Assembly (NCBI GenBank): GCA_050331695.1
Contig: JBHJGP010000011.1
Coordinates: 1 to 64,000 of the forward strand
DNA: 64,000 bases
Source of the DNA: JBHJGP01 sp050331695
GTDB lineage: Bacteria; Pseudomonadota; Alphaproteobacteria; Geminicoccales; Geminicoccaceae
Direction: 5' to 3'
Numbering within the stretch: the stretch's first letter is position 1; each line of letters opens with the position of its first letter. Positions 1 to 8,911 of the stretch are shown piece by piece. The notes below the pieces were generated by a model. The model saw nothing but the letters and a program-made list of their open reading frames with translations, had not been told where the DNA came from and searched no databases. The position numbers and the translations under genes were made by a program.

Positions 1-338
1 CCGTCATGAGCGACAGTCGCAGCGGGCTCGGTGAATCGGAAGCCGACGTCCGCGGGTCGAACCGGCGGGCCCTGGTCGACCTTTCGCGGCTCATCTACCA
101 GCGCGACGCTGACTTCGTGGTGTTCGTCGGCGACCTCATCAACGGTTACACCACGGAGCCGGGTGCCTATCGCCATGAACTCGACGGGTTCATGGCAGCC
201 GTACAGCCGATAGCCTCCCGCGTTCCCTTCTATGAGGTGATGGGGAACCACGAGGCGCTCATCGAAGCCTGGTCCTCCGGCTTTCTGAACGACCGACCGG
301 GAACGCTTAACAGCCAGAGTATTTTCGCCGCCATATAG
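1..338 (+). pseudogene. Metallophosphoesterase fragment (5' end outside window, 3' end lost)
   Basis: The reading frame is open from the window edge and carries calcineurin-like phosphoesterase motifs: a VMSDSR segment in the position of the usual DxH motif, GDLING, and GNHE. The family normally continues for another 100 or more residues to the metal-binding GH and GHxH motifs, and these are absent. The frame stops at 336-338, but sequence from about 309 onward is the antisense of a subtilisin gene (next entry), so the last residues are not phosphoesterase. I read this as a gene cut off by a rearrangement and probably non-functional. The true start lies before base 1. Confidence 0.7.
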
Positions 339-1280
339 CGCCGGATAGCCGATGTTTACGGATAGAAGTTAGCCCTCGTTCCCGTCGGAACAGACCAGAT
401 CCTTCCGCATGCCTAGCGCCTTGTGAACCGCCCCGTAGAGCAAATCCGCTGAAATTTCGGCACTCATGGAGATCGATATGATATCGGCGTTGTGGTTAAC
501 GGCATCGTAGATCGCCTGGGCGATATCTTCCAGACGGGCGTTACCGTCATCGGTATCGCGGTTCTTGGCATTCGAAACCTTGTAGATCATTAACTTCGCC
601 CGGGGCGCGACCCCGCGAAATGGAATATCCAGCGCTTCCTCGTCGAGAGGATTGCCAACATCCAGCCGCTCGCCCGACTGCTCTGTGCCGGCACGACATA
701 AAACGGCGTGCCATTTCGGCTTAAAATCCCTGCCCTCACCTTCAGTCCGGGGTACCGTTGGATCGTTCTGTACCCGCGGAAAATCTTTGCTTGGAAGCGT
801 GTCCTTTCCATAGCGAGGTTCGCAGGCGACCGGCCGGCCAAAATTGTCGTCCCTCAGGGGCCGCCCGGCAACCAATCCGGCGCAGTGCGTACCGTGACCA
901 TTCTCGTCGCGCACCGCCGCCAAACCCACGCTTTGCTTGCCATTGGCGAAACGTACGCACCGTAAAATGCTGTCGGCCGGAAAGGCCGGATGCGGCTTAA
1001 GCCCCTTGTCGGTCTCGACGACCGCCAGACCGGTATCGATAACAGCAATCCTGATACCCTCGCCAAAATAGCACTGCCAGAGCGCGTCGAACTGATAGAG
1101 CCTGGATGAGCGCTGCATGTAGTCCCGATCTTCGCTCGAGATCAGCGTTTTGGCAGCACTTCCGTTTTGCGTCTGATAGATAAATGTGCCTGTGTCGTCG
1201 ATGACTTTGAGTGGGGAAGGGTTACGCTGAGAATCACTTGCACTAAAAACAATGTCGCCCTCGTCCATGCCACTCACCAT
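309..1280 (-). pseudogene. Subtilisin-like serine protease (S8) remnant without catalytic Ser
   Basis: The open frame 369-1280 (303 aa) has the S8 catalytic Asp (AVIDTGLA), catalytic His (NGHGTHCAG) and the oxyanion Asn (DGNEG), with an insert of about 70 residues between His and GVAPRAK. It ends right after GNEG, so the GTSMA catalytic Ser is missing. Past the stop, reading on the minus strand, subtilase-like sequence resumes in the same frame (VNIGYPALYGG, then ENTLAV, about 359-309). The four codons at 371-360 look like an N-F-Y-P segment displaced by one inserted and one lost base. Homology then ends where the phosphoesterase fragment begins. It lies 67 bases downstream of the cyclase gene on the same strand, so the two may once have been an operon. 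Confidence 0.7.
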
Positions 1281-1347
1281 AAATTTTGTATTTCGGCCTG
1301 TGCTTTTGTGGAAGATGCCCTAGAGCCAACCAACGAACTGTGCGATT

Positions 1348-4300
1348 TTACACAGACTCAGGATGGCGCTCTAAGTTTGACACCTTTGCTTCTACGTCCA
1401 TTACAAGTGCGCGGCATCGTCTCTCTAATGTGTGAAGGCTGAGGCGCTTGGCTCGATCCGCGAGACGACAAAGTCGCCGGTCTGCCCAATTCCGATCTCT
1501 CTCGGTGAGCGCACTTGTCCACAAAAGCTCAATCCAAAGTCGATCGGCTTCCTCGCCGCATAACCGGGTCAAACGGAAACCTTCAATCGCGGCCTGACGG
1601 GCGGCTTCAATCTGACCGTTTAGATAGTAAGCTTCGGATAGGAATCCGAGTTGCTGGCCAAACTGCGGCAAAATTTTTGACGCCCGAGCGCGCTTAGTCG
1701 CCGCCTCCAATAGCTCAACGCCTTGACCCACATCGCCTCTCAGAGCCAGTGCGTAACCCAACTCAGCCTCGATGCTGATTAGCAGAAAACCGGCCGCATC
1801 ACCGGCAGCTGAACAACGACCGATTTCCAGTACGTCAATTGCCGTTTCTAGGTCATCAACACGGATGTAATAGAGCCCGAGTTCTTGCGTCGAATAGATC
1901 TTGGTCGGCGTGTCGTCCTGTTCGATCGCGATCCGCATCGCTTCCTGGCCCAGAATTTTGCCACGGTCATAGTCACCCAACTCACCGAGCGCCCGGGCCA
2001 TGGCAGCCCGGATAGAACTCGCCGCGATCGACATGTTGCCGAAACGTTCCAATTCCCGCTCAACCGGTAGCGCGTTTAACGCCAGATCAAGCCACGTAAT
2101 CGCCTGTTCGAATCTGCCTAGGCCATTGTTCAGAATGCCAAGCCGGAAGGCGCAATTAATCTTTAATTCAAGATGGTCGAGCGCAACCGCCAGGTCGTAC
2201 GCGTCGCGGGCGATCGCTAACGCATCGGCAAGTTCGCCTCGAAGCCGATGTTGCGATGCCCGTCGCGACAAAAGCTTAGCGCGTGCGATACCGCTTTTCG
2301 TCTGATTTGCGAGGTCGAGAGCCTCGTCGATCACGCTGCCCATGCGACCATGCTCGCCAAGCAGAAACGCGATATTGATCTCCAAGAACTTTAGCTGGAG
2401 GCGATCATCGTCACGCCCCGGGTGTCCGCCCCTCTCGTCCAACGCCTTACCGGCACGGGTGAGGGCATCTTGAGCGTCGGACGGAGCCGAGCGCGCCATC
2501 GCCCGGTCGCCAATCAGACGCCAACAAGCGTAGGCCCGGTCCCACAGAGCCCCCCTTTCCGTATGAAAGGCGAGCTGAACACGCGTTTCGCTCGACAGGT
2601 TTTGAAGGTCGCCATCGATGAGCGCCGCGAAACGCCTGTGAAAAGATTGGCGCTGATCGGCGACCATACCGTTGTAAACGACCTCCCAAACGAGATCGTG
2701 GGAGAACTCGAACTGAGCCCGATCCCCAATGCCCGTCGTTTTGATCGTGCCGCCAGCAACCAAACAATCGAGGTGCGAAAAAACCTCCAACTCATCGCCG
2801 AAAAACGCTACCAAACGGCCAATGGGCCCCTGGCGTCCCTGAACCGATGCAGCCCGCAGCACACGTTTCGCCTCCGCCGGTAGCCGGTCGAGCCTGGAGG
2901 TGATGACGGACTGAATGTTCGGCGAAAGGGGTAGTTTCTCCCGCTCGTCGCGAAGTTCAAAGCGACCGTCCTGTTTCACGACAATGCCGCGCTCCACGAG
3001 CTCGCGCAACGTTTCCACGGCGAACAGGGCGTTGCCGGCTGTCCGCTGAACGATGCTCTCTCGGAGCGCCGCGAGCGACTGGCCCCGGCCCAAAACCCGG
3101 TCGATAAGAGAGCCGATCTCGCTGCCCCGGAAAGGCGCGAGGGCCATCCTCCCGGTGATATCGGTACTTGTCGGCAGCAGGTCGGCGTTGTCGCGCCAAG
3201 TCGCCAAAACCATCAGCCGATGACCGACCGCCGCCTGGGCAAGTGCTCGGACAACTTCCCGCCCCAGTTGACCGGCATAGTGGAGATCTTCAAGCACAAT
3301 CAACAGGCGTCGCCGGTGAGCGGCCGCAAGGGCTACCGCGCAGGCGCTCTGGCGCAATTGGGCGAGACGAAGGTTGGACGGCAGATTCAGCCAGTTTGGG
3401 TCCGTTTGCAGATCGAGCCAGGCCAACAACGGTGAGAGAATCATGGCTTGCGGCAAGCCGAGACGTTCCAACGCTTGTGTCACCGCCTCACAAGCCACCG
3501 AGGATTGTAAATCCAAAATCGAGCGAAGCAGATCGGGGATCATCCGGCCAACGCCCCGCTCGCCAAACTGATCGACGCGCACGTAAACGATATCGATTTC
3601 GTCATCGGCTATCGTGTCGACCAACTCCTGGACCAGTCGTGACTTGCCGACACCAGCGTTGCCGGTGACAGCGATAGCCCCCGCGCTGACAAAACGATCG
3701 GACCGAACGTGCTGAACCAATCGAGCCAGTTCGGCGTCGCGGCCGACGAACGGAATGAACAGATCGCCGGTCGACCATGACGACCGCCGATGGGCAACCC
3801 GGTTTGCAATCAGGTGCCAGAGAGAGACTTCGTGGCTCATACCCTTGAGTTGGCGATCGCCCATGGCGCGAAACAAGAAGGCATCAGCAGCGAGCCGCTG
3901 GGTTTGGGCTGCTACGATCGCGGTGTTGGGATCGGCCACGTTCTGCGCTCGTGAGGCGGTGTGCGTGACCAGTCCGACCGCGCTGTAATGGAGCGCCCAG
4001 TCACTTGGAACCGCACGCGTGATCACCTCCCCACTGTCGATCCCGATGCGGATCGCCACGCGATCGGTTTCGTCGAGCGTCTCGTTCAGGTCACCCATAT
4101 CTTCAAGCATCGCCAAGGCCGCTTGGCAGGCTCGGTGAGCGTGGTCTTCCTGACCCATCGGCGCTCCAAATAGCGCCATAATCCCGTCACCCAGGTTCTG
4201 ACTGACCATACCGCCGAAACGATGGGTGGCTTCCGCCAGCAAGTTGGTGATGCGGTCGAGTAGCGTCCGGGATCGATCGAGCTCGAGACGTTCGATGACC

Positions 4301-4530
4301 GCTATCGAGTCTTTGATGTCCGCAAAGAGAACTGAGACGACGCGACGCTCGCCGACCGTGAGATCGTTGGCCTCGATCTTGGAGGCGGGACTGCCCGCGC
4401 CGCTAACATCAATCGAGGCGACGCTTTGACCAGCGTCGCCAAGGATGGTTCCGCAACCACAGCAGTATCGCGCGGCCAGCGGATTAAGATATCCGCAATG
4501 CACGCACACGGATGGATTTGTGGTCGTCAC
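1348..4530 (-). CDS. Class III cyclase / AAA ATPase / TPR signalling protein
   Basis: This 1060-residue protein has an N-terminal zinc ribbon (CVHCGYLN then CCGCG, residues ~9-27), a class III nucleotide cyclase domain (~60-245; VLFADIKDS, LGDGIMALFG), an AAA/NACHT-type ATPase with P-loop GNAGVGKS near residue 290, and a long C-terminal helical TPR region (~640-1040). Proteins of this layout are cytosolic signalling hubs. Both metal Asp positions of the cyclase are present, but the Lys that usually contacts adenine is Gln (QNLGD) and the Asn of the N-x3-R pair is His (HTASR), so cyclase activity is doubtful. The protease remnant lies just downstream. Confidence 0.85.
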   Translation of the reverse strand: MTTTNPSVCVHCGYLNPLAARYCCGCGTILGDAGQSVASIDVSGAGSPASKIEANDLTVGERRVVSVLFADIKDSIAVIERLELDRSRTLLDRITNLLAEATHRFGGMVSQNLGDGIMALFGAPMGQEDHAHRACQAALAMLEDMGDLNETLDETDRVAIRIGIDSGEVITRAVPSDWALHYSAVGLVTHTASRAQNVADPNTAIVAAQTQRLAADAFLFRAMGDRQLKGMSHEVSLWHLIANRVAHRRSSWSTGDLFIPFVGRDAELARLVQHVRSDRFVSAGAIAVTGNAGVGKSRLVQELVDTIADDEIDIVYVRVDQFGERGVGRMIPDLLRSILDLQSSVACEAVTQALERLGLPQAMILSPLLAWLDLQTDPNWLNLPSNLRLAQLRQSACAVALAAAHRRRLLIVLEDLHYAGQLGREVVRALAQAAVGHRLMVLATWRDNADLLPTSTDITGRMALAPFRGSEIGSLIDRVLGRGQSLAALRESIVQRTAGNALFAVETLRELVERGIVVKQDGRFELRDEREKLPLSPNIQSVITSRLDRLPAEAKRVLRAASVQGRQGPIGRLVAFFGDELEVFSHLDCLVAGGTIKTTGIGDRAQFEFSHDLVWEVVYNGMVADQRQSFHRRFAALIDGDLQNLSSETRVQLAFHTERGALWDRAYACWRLIGDRAMARSAPSDAQDALTRAGKALDERGGHPGRDDDRLQLKFLEINIAFLLGEHGRMGSVIDEALDLANQTKSGIARAKLLSRRASQHRLRGELADALAIARDAYDLAVALDHLELKINCAFRLGILNNGLGRFEQAITWLDLALNALPVERELERFGNMSIAASSIRAAMARALGELGDYDRGKILGQEAMRIAIEQDDTPTKIYSTQELGLYYIRVDDLETAIDVLEIGRCSAAGDAAGFLLISIEAELGYALALRGDVGQGVELLEAATKRARASKILPQFGQQLGFLSEAYYLNGQIEAARQAAIEGFRLTRLCGEEADRLWIELLWTSALTERDRNWADRRLCRLADRAKRLSLHTLERRCRALVMDVEAKVSNLERHPESV

Positions 4531-4671
4531 CTTATCCGGCCCGACTGTTGAGGCATTGGCTAGTGCTCAGACGCTCACCGGCAAGTTTGACTTCAGACAC
4601 CGGCGATGTCGAGAAAAAGCGGGCAAATACACTGACAATCGACGGTTTCGAAAAGGCCTTCGAAATGGAAA

Positions 4672-4690
4672 GGGGCGCATGTCGCGCCCC
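4672..4690 (-). terminator. Probable terminator after the PCu(A)C-like gene
   Basis: A perfect 7-bp GC stem (GGGGCGC / GCGCCCC) with a 5-base loop lies 30 bases past the stop of the gene at 4720-5253. On the minus strand it is followed by a short T-rich stretch. The T run is weak, so termination is likely but not certain. Confidence 0.5.
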
Positions 4691-4719
4691 TCACACCCTA
4701 TGTTGATCAGGAAAACCGA

Positions 4720-5253
4720 TTAGGAAGCGACGTCGTGATCGTCGCCGTCCCCGTGATCGTGCTCTACCTCAACCTCGATCTCGAGGGGCCCGGCCTTGTC
4801 GAAGGTGAGCGTCATATGAAAATGATCGCCGGCCAGGAACCGTTGCTTAACGTCCTGGAAAACGATCCTGAGGCTGCCGGGCTGAAAGGTGATGATCTGA
4901 CCCGCAGTGAGTTCGATCGCCGACACCTGTTTGACCACCAGCGTACCGGTATTGTCGAGGACAGAGGCCTCGAACATACCGTCATCGGCGAATTCCGTGG
5001 TGGCCGAGACCAGCCGGTCCGGTTCGGAACCAGAGTTCTCGATGGTGACGAACACCTCGATGCCGTGGGCGGTCTCGCCTGTCTCCTCGGTCCAGCCGTG
5101 ACTGGCGGCGATGGCGCCGGCGCGGACGATCTCACCCACATGGTGCATGAGGATGATTCCGCCGCCCACCATCTTGCCCTCGTGGTGAGCGGAGGCCAAT
5201 GCCGGCAAACCCAGGATTGCCGCTGCCAGGAGCATTCTGCGAACAAGTTTCAT
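4720..5253 (-). CDS. PCu(A)C-fold periplasmic protein, B12-riboswitch controlled, His-rich ends
   Basis: The 177-residue product has a signal peptide (MKLVRRMLL...ALASA) and a PCu(A)C/DUF461-type beta domain (VTIENSGSEPDRLVSATT, then LTAGQIITFQPGS and LTFDKAG). True copper chaperones carry Met/His ligands, including an HxM near the GGxHxM segment. Here the equivalent is PGSLRIVF, so those ligands are gone. Potential metal ligands sit instead at the mature N-terminus (HHEGKM) and the C-terminal tail (HDHGDGDDHD). I chose the start at 5253 because GGGAG precedes it; a longer frame would run through the riboswitch. Control by a cobalamin riboswitch suggests a cobalt rather than copper role. This is inference. 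Confidence 0.75.
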   Translation of the reverse strand: MKLVRRMLLAAAILGLPALASAHHEGKMVGGGIILMHHVGEIVRAGAIAASHGWTEETGETAHGIEVFVTIENSGSEPDRLVSATTEFADDGMFEASVLDNTGTLVVKQVSAIELTAGQIITFQPGSLRIVFQDVKQRFLAGDHFHMTLTFDKAGPLEIEVEVEHDHGDGDDHDVAS

Positions 5254-5299
5254 AAGTGTCTCCCATCCGGGGCCCGCGCCCCGTTTCGGTGGTTGCTCT

Positions 5300-5465
5300 C
5301 CGTGACGGCAGGTCTCCTGGCTTAGCGGGTCTTCGCCGAACTTGCTCTGACCTTCCCAGGACGAACCCAGTGGCCGTTGAGCAGGCTCACCGCTTACAGT
5401 TGCGGGGCAGCGCCGGATTTCCACCGGCTTCCCTTTTCAGCCCTTGCGGGCACCATCACCGCGTG
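5300..5465 (-). promoter_or_regulatory. Cobalamin (AdoCbl) riboswitch
   Basis: Read on the minus strand, the region carries the hallmark cobalamin riboswitch blocks in order: GGTGCCCGCAAGGGC, GGGAAGCCGGTGGAAATCCG, CTGCCCCGCAACTGTAAGCG, GCCACTGGG, GGGAAGG, AGCAAG, and the B12 box AGCCAGGAGACCTGCC. It ends about 45 bases before the start codon at 5253. A GC hairpin (GGGGCGCGGGCCCC) just before the ribosome binding site, with no T run, suggests control of translation initiation. High B12 would be expected to shut the gene off. Confidence 0.95.
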
Positions 5466-5555
5466 AATGTGATGCGCCGGACACAGCGGGGTCAACACGT
5501 TTCGTTCGCGATTATCAGGGGCGTTTGACGAGCGCCTCAGGCGCTAGCGACACGG

Positions 5556-6052
5556 TCAGTGAAGAACGACACCTCGCGGACGGGTAGGCGGTAGATTTCC
5601 CGCCCGCATCGGCATCGCCAACCGCGCCTGCTTCATCACCATCGCCAGAGAGACCGCCCGGAACGTCAAGCATTCGACGATGGAAGGCCCCACCAGGGAA
5701 CATGCTATCTCCCGGCTCTGGCCTTCAAACTGGTGCTGGCAAGCGGCGATCAGGTTCAGAAGGTCACGCTCGTCCGAGCTGACCTTCTTCTTACACAGAC
5801 AGTTGAAGTGAAGATCCCGGCACAGGCCGTTTTCGAGGGTGACGAACACCTCTTCAAACGCGGCCAGCGCGATGGTCGACTGGATACCGTCGAAGGTCAG
5901 GTCGAAGCCACAGGTCAGTTGGAGATCCTGCCCATCGCCGGTGGCTAACCGGCGACGAAAAGCCCAAAGCAAAATGGCTCACCATCGACCAGCGTTTCCG
6001 TCGTAAGATTGCGGGTCATCCTCGCCATCGCATCGTTCAATTCGGACTGCAT
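5556..6052 (-). pseudogene. Unrecognised cysteine-containing protein, apparently frameshifted
   Basis: I do not recognise the family. Two minus-strand frames abut. The first (6052-5945, ATG start) gives MQSELNDAMARMTRNL...CFGLFVAG and stops. The second (open from about 5978 to 5556) gives GDGQDLQLTCGFDLTFDG...CLCKKKVSSDERDLLNLI...MPMR, and has strongly GC-biased third positions typical of a real gene here. The second frame has no good start codon (only TTG at 5972), whereas the first has one. Joining them needs a one- or two-base shift near 5945-5950. The result would be about 155 residues with several Cys. It could be a true frameshift, a sequencing error or recoding. Confidence 0.55.
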
Positions 6053-6084
6053 TGGTCCTATTTGGTGATCTCGCCCGCGTCTCC

Positions 6085-6180
6085 TGTCAATCATTTTCAT
6101 TTAAGCTTGTTCGTTTTTTATTTATTCTAATTTTGATTTATTTGTTTTGAATCATGCCGCAGCAAATAAAGGAAAGACAT
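6085..6180. promoter_or_regulatory. Very AT-rich divergent promoter region
   Basis: This stretch is dominated by T and A (for example TTTTTTATTTATTCTAATTT) in an otherwise GC-rich window. It separates the minus-strand frameshifted gene from the plus-strand aminotransferase gene, so it probably holds divergent promoters. AAAGGAAAG just before 6185 is the aminotransferase ribosome binding site. No palindromic operator stands out. Confidence 0.4.
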
Positions 6181-6184
6181 CGCT

Positions 6185-7120
6185 ATGTCATCGCCCAGTG
6201 CTTCAACCCATGATGCCGAGGACGATCCGCGCAACGAGAATCTAAAAATCTTCGTCAATGGCGAGATCGTCCATCGGAAAGAGGCCAAGGTGTCGGTCTA
6301 CGATGCGGGTTTCATGCTCGGCGACGGCGTCTGGGAAGGCCTTCGTCTCTATGCGGGCCGCTGGGCGTTCTTGGACGAGCATTTGGACCGGCTGTTCGAG
6401 GCGGCGAAGGCGATCGATCTCGATATAGCCATGTCCAAAAAAGCACTGAGCCAAGCCCTGGAAACGACCCGGCTGGCCAACGCCATGGAGGACCACGCCC
6501 ACGCCAGGCTGATGGTCACCCGAGGTCCAAAGGCAAAACCCTTTCAGGACCCGAGGCTCTCCCGGAGCGGGCCCACGGTCGTCATCATCATGGAGCATTC
6601 GAAACAATCCGAGGAAATCTTCCGCCGGGGCATCCGCTTGTTCACCGTGCCGATCCATCGGGGCCTGCCGGTCACCCAGGATCCGAAGCTCAATTCCCAT
6701 TCGAAGCTCAACTGCATTCTCGCCGGCATTCACGCCCAGAAAGCGGGCGCCGACGAGGCGCTGATGCTCGATGTCCACGGCTTCGTCAACACAACCAACA
6801 GCTGCAACTTCTTTATCGCGCGACGGGGCGAGGTTTGGACCTCGACCGGTGATTACTGCATGAACGGCATCACCCGGGCTAAGGTGATCCAGCTTTGCCG
6901 GGCCCACGACATTCCAGTCTTCGAGCGCAATTTTTCGCTGGCCGAGACATACGCGGCCGATGAGGCCTTTATCACCGGCACCTTCGGCGCTCAGACACCG
7001 GTCACCGAGATCGACGGGCGGCAAATCGGGGACGGCGGGCCCGGCCCCCTGACGCTATGTATTCGCGAGCTTTATCGAGGGCTGGTGACAGGTCAGCCTT
7101 CGTCTGCTTTCCAGGCTTGA
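6185..7120 (+). CDS. Class IV aminotransferase (branched-chain/D-amino acid type)
   Basis: The 311-residue protein has the fold-type IV PLP layout: VNGEIVHRKEAKVSVYDAGFMLGDGVWEGLR at the N-terminus, the Schiff-base Lys in SHSKLNCILA, and the phosphate-binding NTTNSCNFF and TGT segments. The family includes IlvE, D-alanine aminotransferase and aminodeoxychorismate lyase. The substrate cannot be fixed from sequence. An N-terminal extension of about 20 residues is present. Start at 6185 follows a strong ribosome binding site. It stands alone and its 3' end overlaps the convergent GH2 gene by 28 bases. Confidence 0.85.
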   Translation: MSSPSASTHDAEDDPRNENLKIFVNGEIVHRKEAKVSVYDAGFMLGDGVWEGLRLYAGRWAFLDEHLDRLFEAAKAIDLDIAMSKKALSQALETTRLANAMEDHAHARLMVTRGPKAKPFQDPRLSRSGPTVVIIMEHSKQSEEIFRRGIRLFTVPIHRGLPVTQDPKLNSHSKLNCILAGIHAQKAGADEALMLDVHGFVNTTNSCNFFIARRGEVWTSTGDYCMNGITRAKVIQLCRAHDIPVFERNFSLAETYAADEAFITGTFGAQTPVTEIDGRQIGDGGPGPLTLCIRELYRGLVTGQPSSAFQA

Positions 7121-8868
7121 TAGAAGAGCCTGACCACGTCAAAGGCCAGCTTTTTGGTCGTCTTATCGGCGGCGATCAGGCCTTTTCTGTTGAAGCCGTC
7201 CTGAAACTGATTGTGCCGACGGAGGGTGCGAAAATCATAGAGCAGCCAGGGACAAAAACCTCGAATCGGCGATAGCTCGGCAACGCGTTTTGTCTGCTGT
7301 CTATAGACACAACACTGGTGCGTCTCGGAAAACAATTCGTCCTCGTCGCCGGTGCGACCCGCCGGCGCGTCCGCACCGACCTCGGTGATAACGATCGGTT
7401 TCTCGAGATCATAATTGGTGATGATCCGGCAAAGATCGTCATAATCCGGTTCGTACCAGCCGTAATACTCATTGATGCCGACGAGATCGAGATGGTCGGC
7501 GAGGCGGTCCTCGAGCCGGCAGGCCTGTTTGTCGACGAGACAAGCCGCACTCACCAGGCGGGTTGGGTCCTGCTCGCGACAGGTTTCGGCGAGCCCGGCC
7601 ATGAAGGCCAACCGCTCGTCCGTATCGGCGTTCTCATTGCCAATACCCCAGACGATGACGCTGGCGCGGTTGATATCTCGAGAAATCAGCTCGCGGATTT
7701 GGTTTCGGGCGTCGGTCGCGGTCGTTTCCGAGCTGAACGCGATCGCCCAGTAGACCGGGATCTCTTCCCAGAGCATCAAACCCAGCTCGTCGGCGATCTC
7801 GGCGACCCGCTCGTGATGGGGGTAGTGGGCCAGCCGTAAAAAATTGCAGCCCAGCTCCTTGGCGTGGGTGAAACGCCTTCGGATGTCGTGCTCGTCCGCG
7901 AGGCGCCCCTGCTCGGCATCGTCCTCGTGGACGCAAACCCCCTTCAGCAGAATGTTTTTTCCGTTCAGGAGAATGTCTTGACCGTCCGTGCGGATCTCGC
8001 GAAATCCGATCCGGTCGGTGACCCGGTCCTCCTGACAAGCCAGCGTGACCTCGTAGAGCTTGGGATGTTCGGGCGACCATAAATCCGGCCGGGCATCGAT
8101 CGAGATCTGTGCCGCCCCGCCTTTTACGGGCACGTCTCTTTCGATCCCGAGCTCGGAGATGCTCAGCAGAACGTCCGCGTCGATCGGATCCGAAAGAGCG
8201 ATGGCGAACTCGATGGCTCCTGACTTCGGCCCCAACGGCAGGCGAAACGATCGGATAAAAACGTCCGGCAAGCGGACGAGTTCGACCTCGCGGAAAACCC
8301 CGCCATAGTTGAACCAATCGATATGGTTCATCGGCACGCGGTCGGCCCGGCGTTCATTGTTCACGCAGAGATGGAGAAAATTGCGCTCGCCAACGGTCCG
8401 GGTGAGCTCGACGAAAAAGGGCGTGGATCCGCCCCGGTGATGGCCCAAGCACGCGCCGTTGAGAAAGACGAGGGTGTCGTAATTGGCCGCACCTACCCGG
8501 AGAAACAGCCGCTCGCCCTCGTTGCGTTTTTGGTAGTCGAACCAACGGCCCGCCCAGGCGGTGCCTTCATAGTGCATCCATTCGGGGCGCTGCAGGTTCC
8601 AGCAGGACGGAACGTCGATCTCGTCGCCACCGCCAATATCATAGTCCCAGGGCTCCGGGCGTCCTTCCACGGGCAAAAAACAGTCCCGATGCCATCCCTG
8701 ACGCAGACCCTCCTCGAACGGATCAAGGACGAACCGCCACCGCCCGGCCAGGCTTTCCCGGTCGCGCCCGGCCATGGTGATCATGCCCCGGTGATCCAGG
8801 GTTTTTGCTTCGAACGGGCGCCGGTAGTCCTCGTTGTGCAGATGAAAAACGGCATTGCTGGCGGTCAT
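7093..8868 (-). CDS. Glycoside hydrolase family 2, beta-glucuronidase-like
   Basis: The 591-residue enzyme has the GH2 layout: an N-terminal jelly-roll domain (ESLAGRWRFVLDPF), an immunoglobulin-like domain and a TIM barrel with HYPHHERVAEIADELG. The acid/base Glu is in WGIGNEN and the nucleophile Glu is in VITEVGAD (near residue 496). NEYYGWY resembles the E. coli UidA motif RYYGWY. FNRKG (N near 560, K near 562) fits the N-x-K pair that recognises the glucuronide carboxylate in UidA-type enzymes. I chose the ATG at 8868 because AAGGAAG precedes it. No signal peptide is visible, so it probably acts in the cytoplasm on imported glycosides. It is the last gene of the transporter operon. Confidence 0.88.
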   Translation of the reverse strand: MTASNAVFHLHNEDYRRPFEAKTLDHRGMITMAGRDRESLAGRWRFVLDPFEEGLRQGWHRDCFLPVEGRPEPWDYDIGGGDEIDVPSCWNLQRPEWMHYEGTAWAGRWFDYQKRNEGERLFLRVGAANYDTLVFLNGACLGHHRGGSTPFFVELTRTVGERNFLHLCVNNERRADRVPMNHIDWFNYGGVFREVELVRLPDVFIRSFRLPLGPKSGAIEFAIALSDPIDADVLLSISELGIERDVPVKGGAAQISIDARPDLWSPEHPKLYEVTLACQEDRVTDRIGFREIRTDGQDILLNGKNILLKGVCVHEDDAEQGRLADEHDIRRRFTHAKELGCNFLRLAHYPHHERVAEIADELGLMLWEEIPVYWAIAFSSETTATDARNQIRELISRDINRASVIVWGIGNENADTDERLAFMAGLAETCREQDPTRLVSAACLVDKQACRLEDRLADHLDLVGINEYYGWYEPDYDDLCRIITNYDLEKPIVITEVGADAPAGRTGDEDELFSETHQCCVYRQQTKRVAELSPIRGFCPWLLYDFRTLRRHNQFQDGFNRKGLIAADKTTKKLAFDVVRLFYQAWKADEG

Positions 8869-8911
8869 GCTCGCTTCCTTGAAGGCCAAGGTTCGATCTC
8901 GAAGCGCTGGC

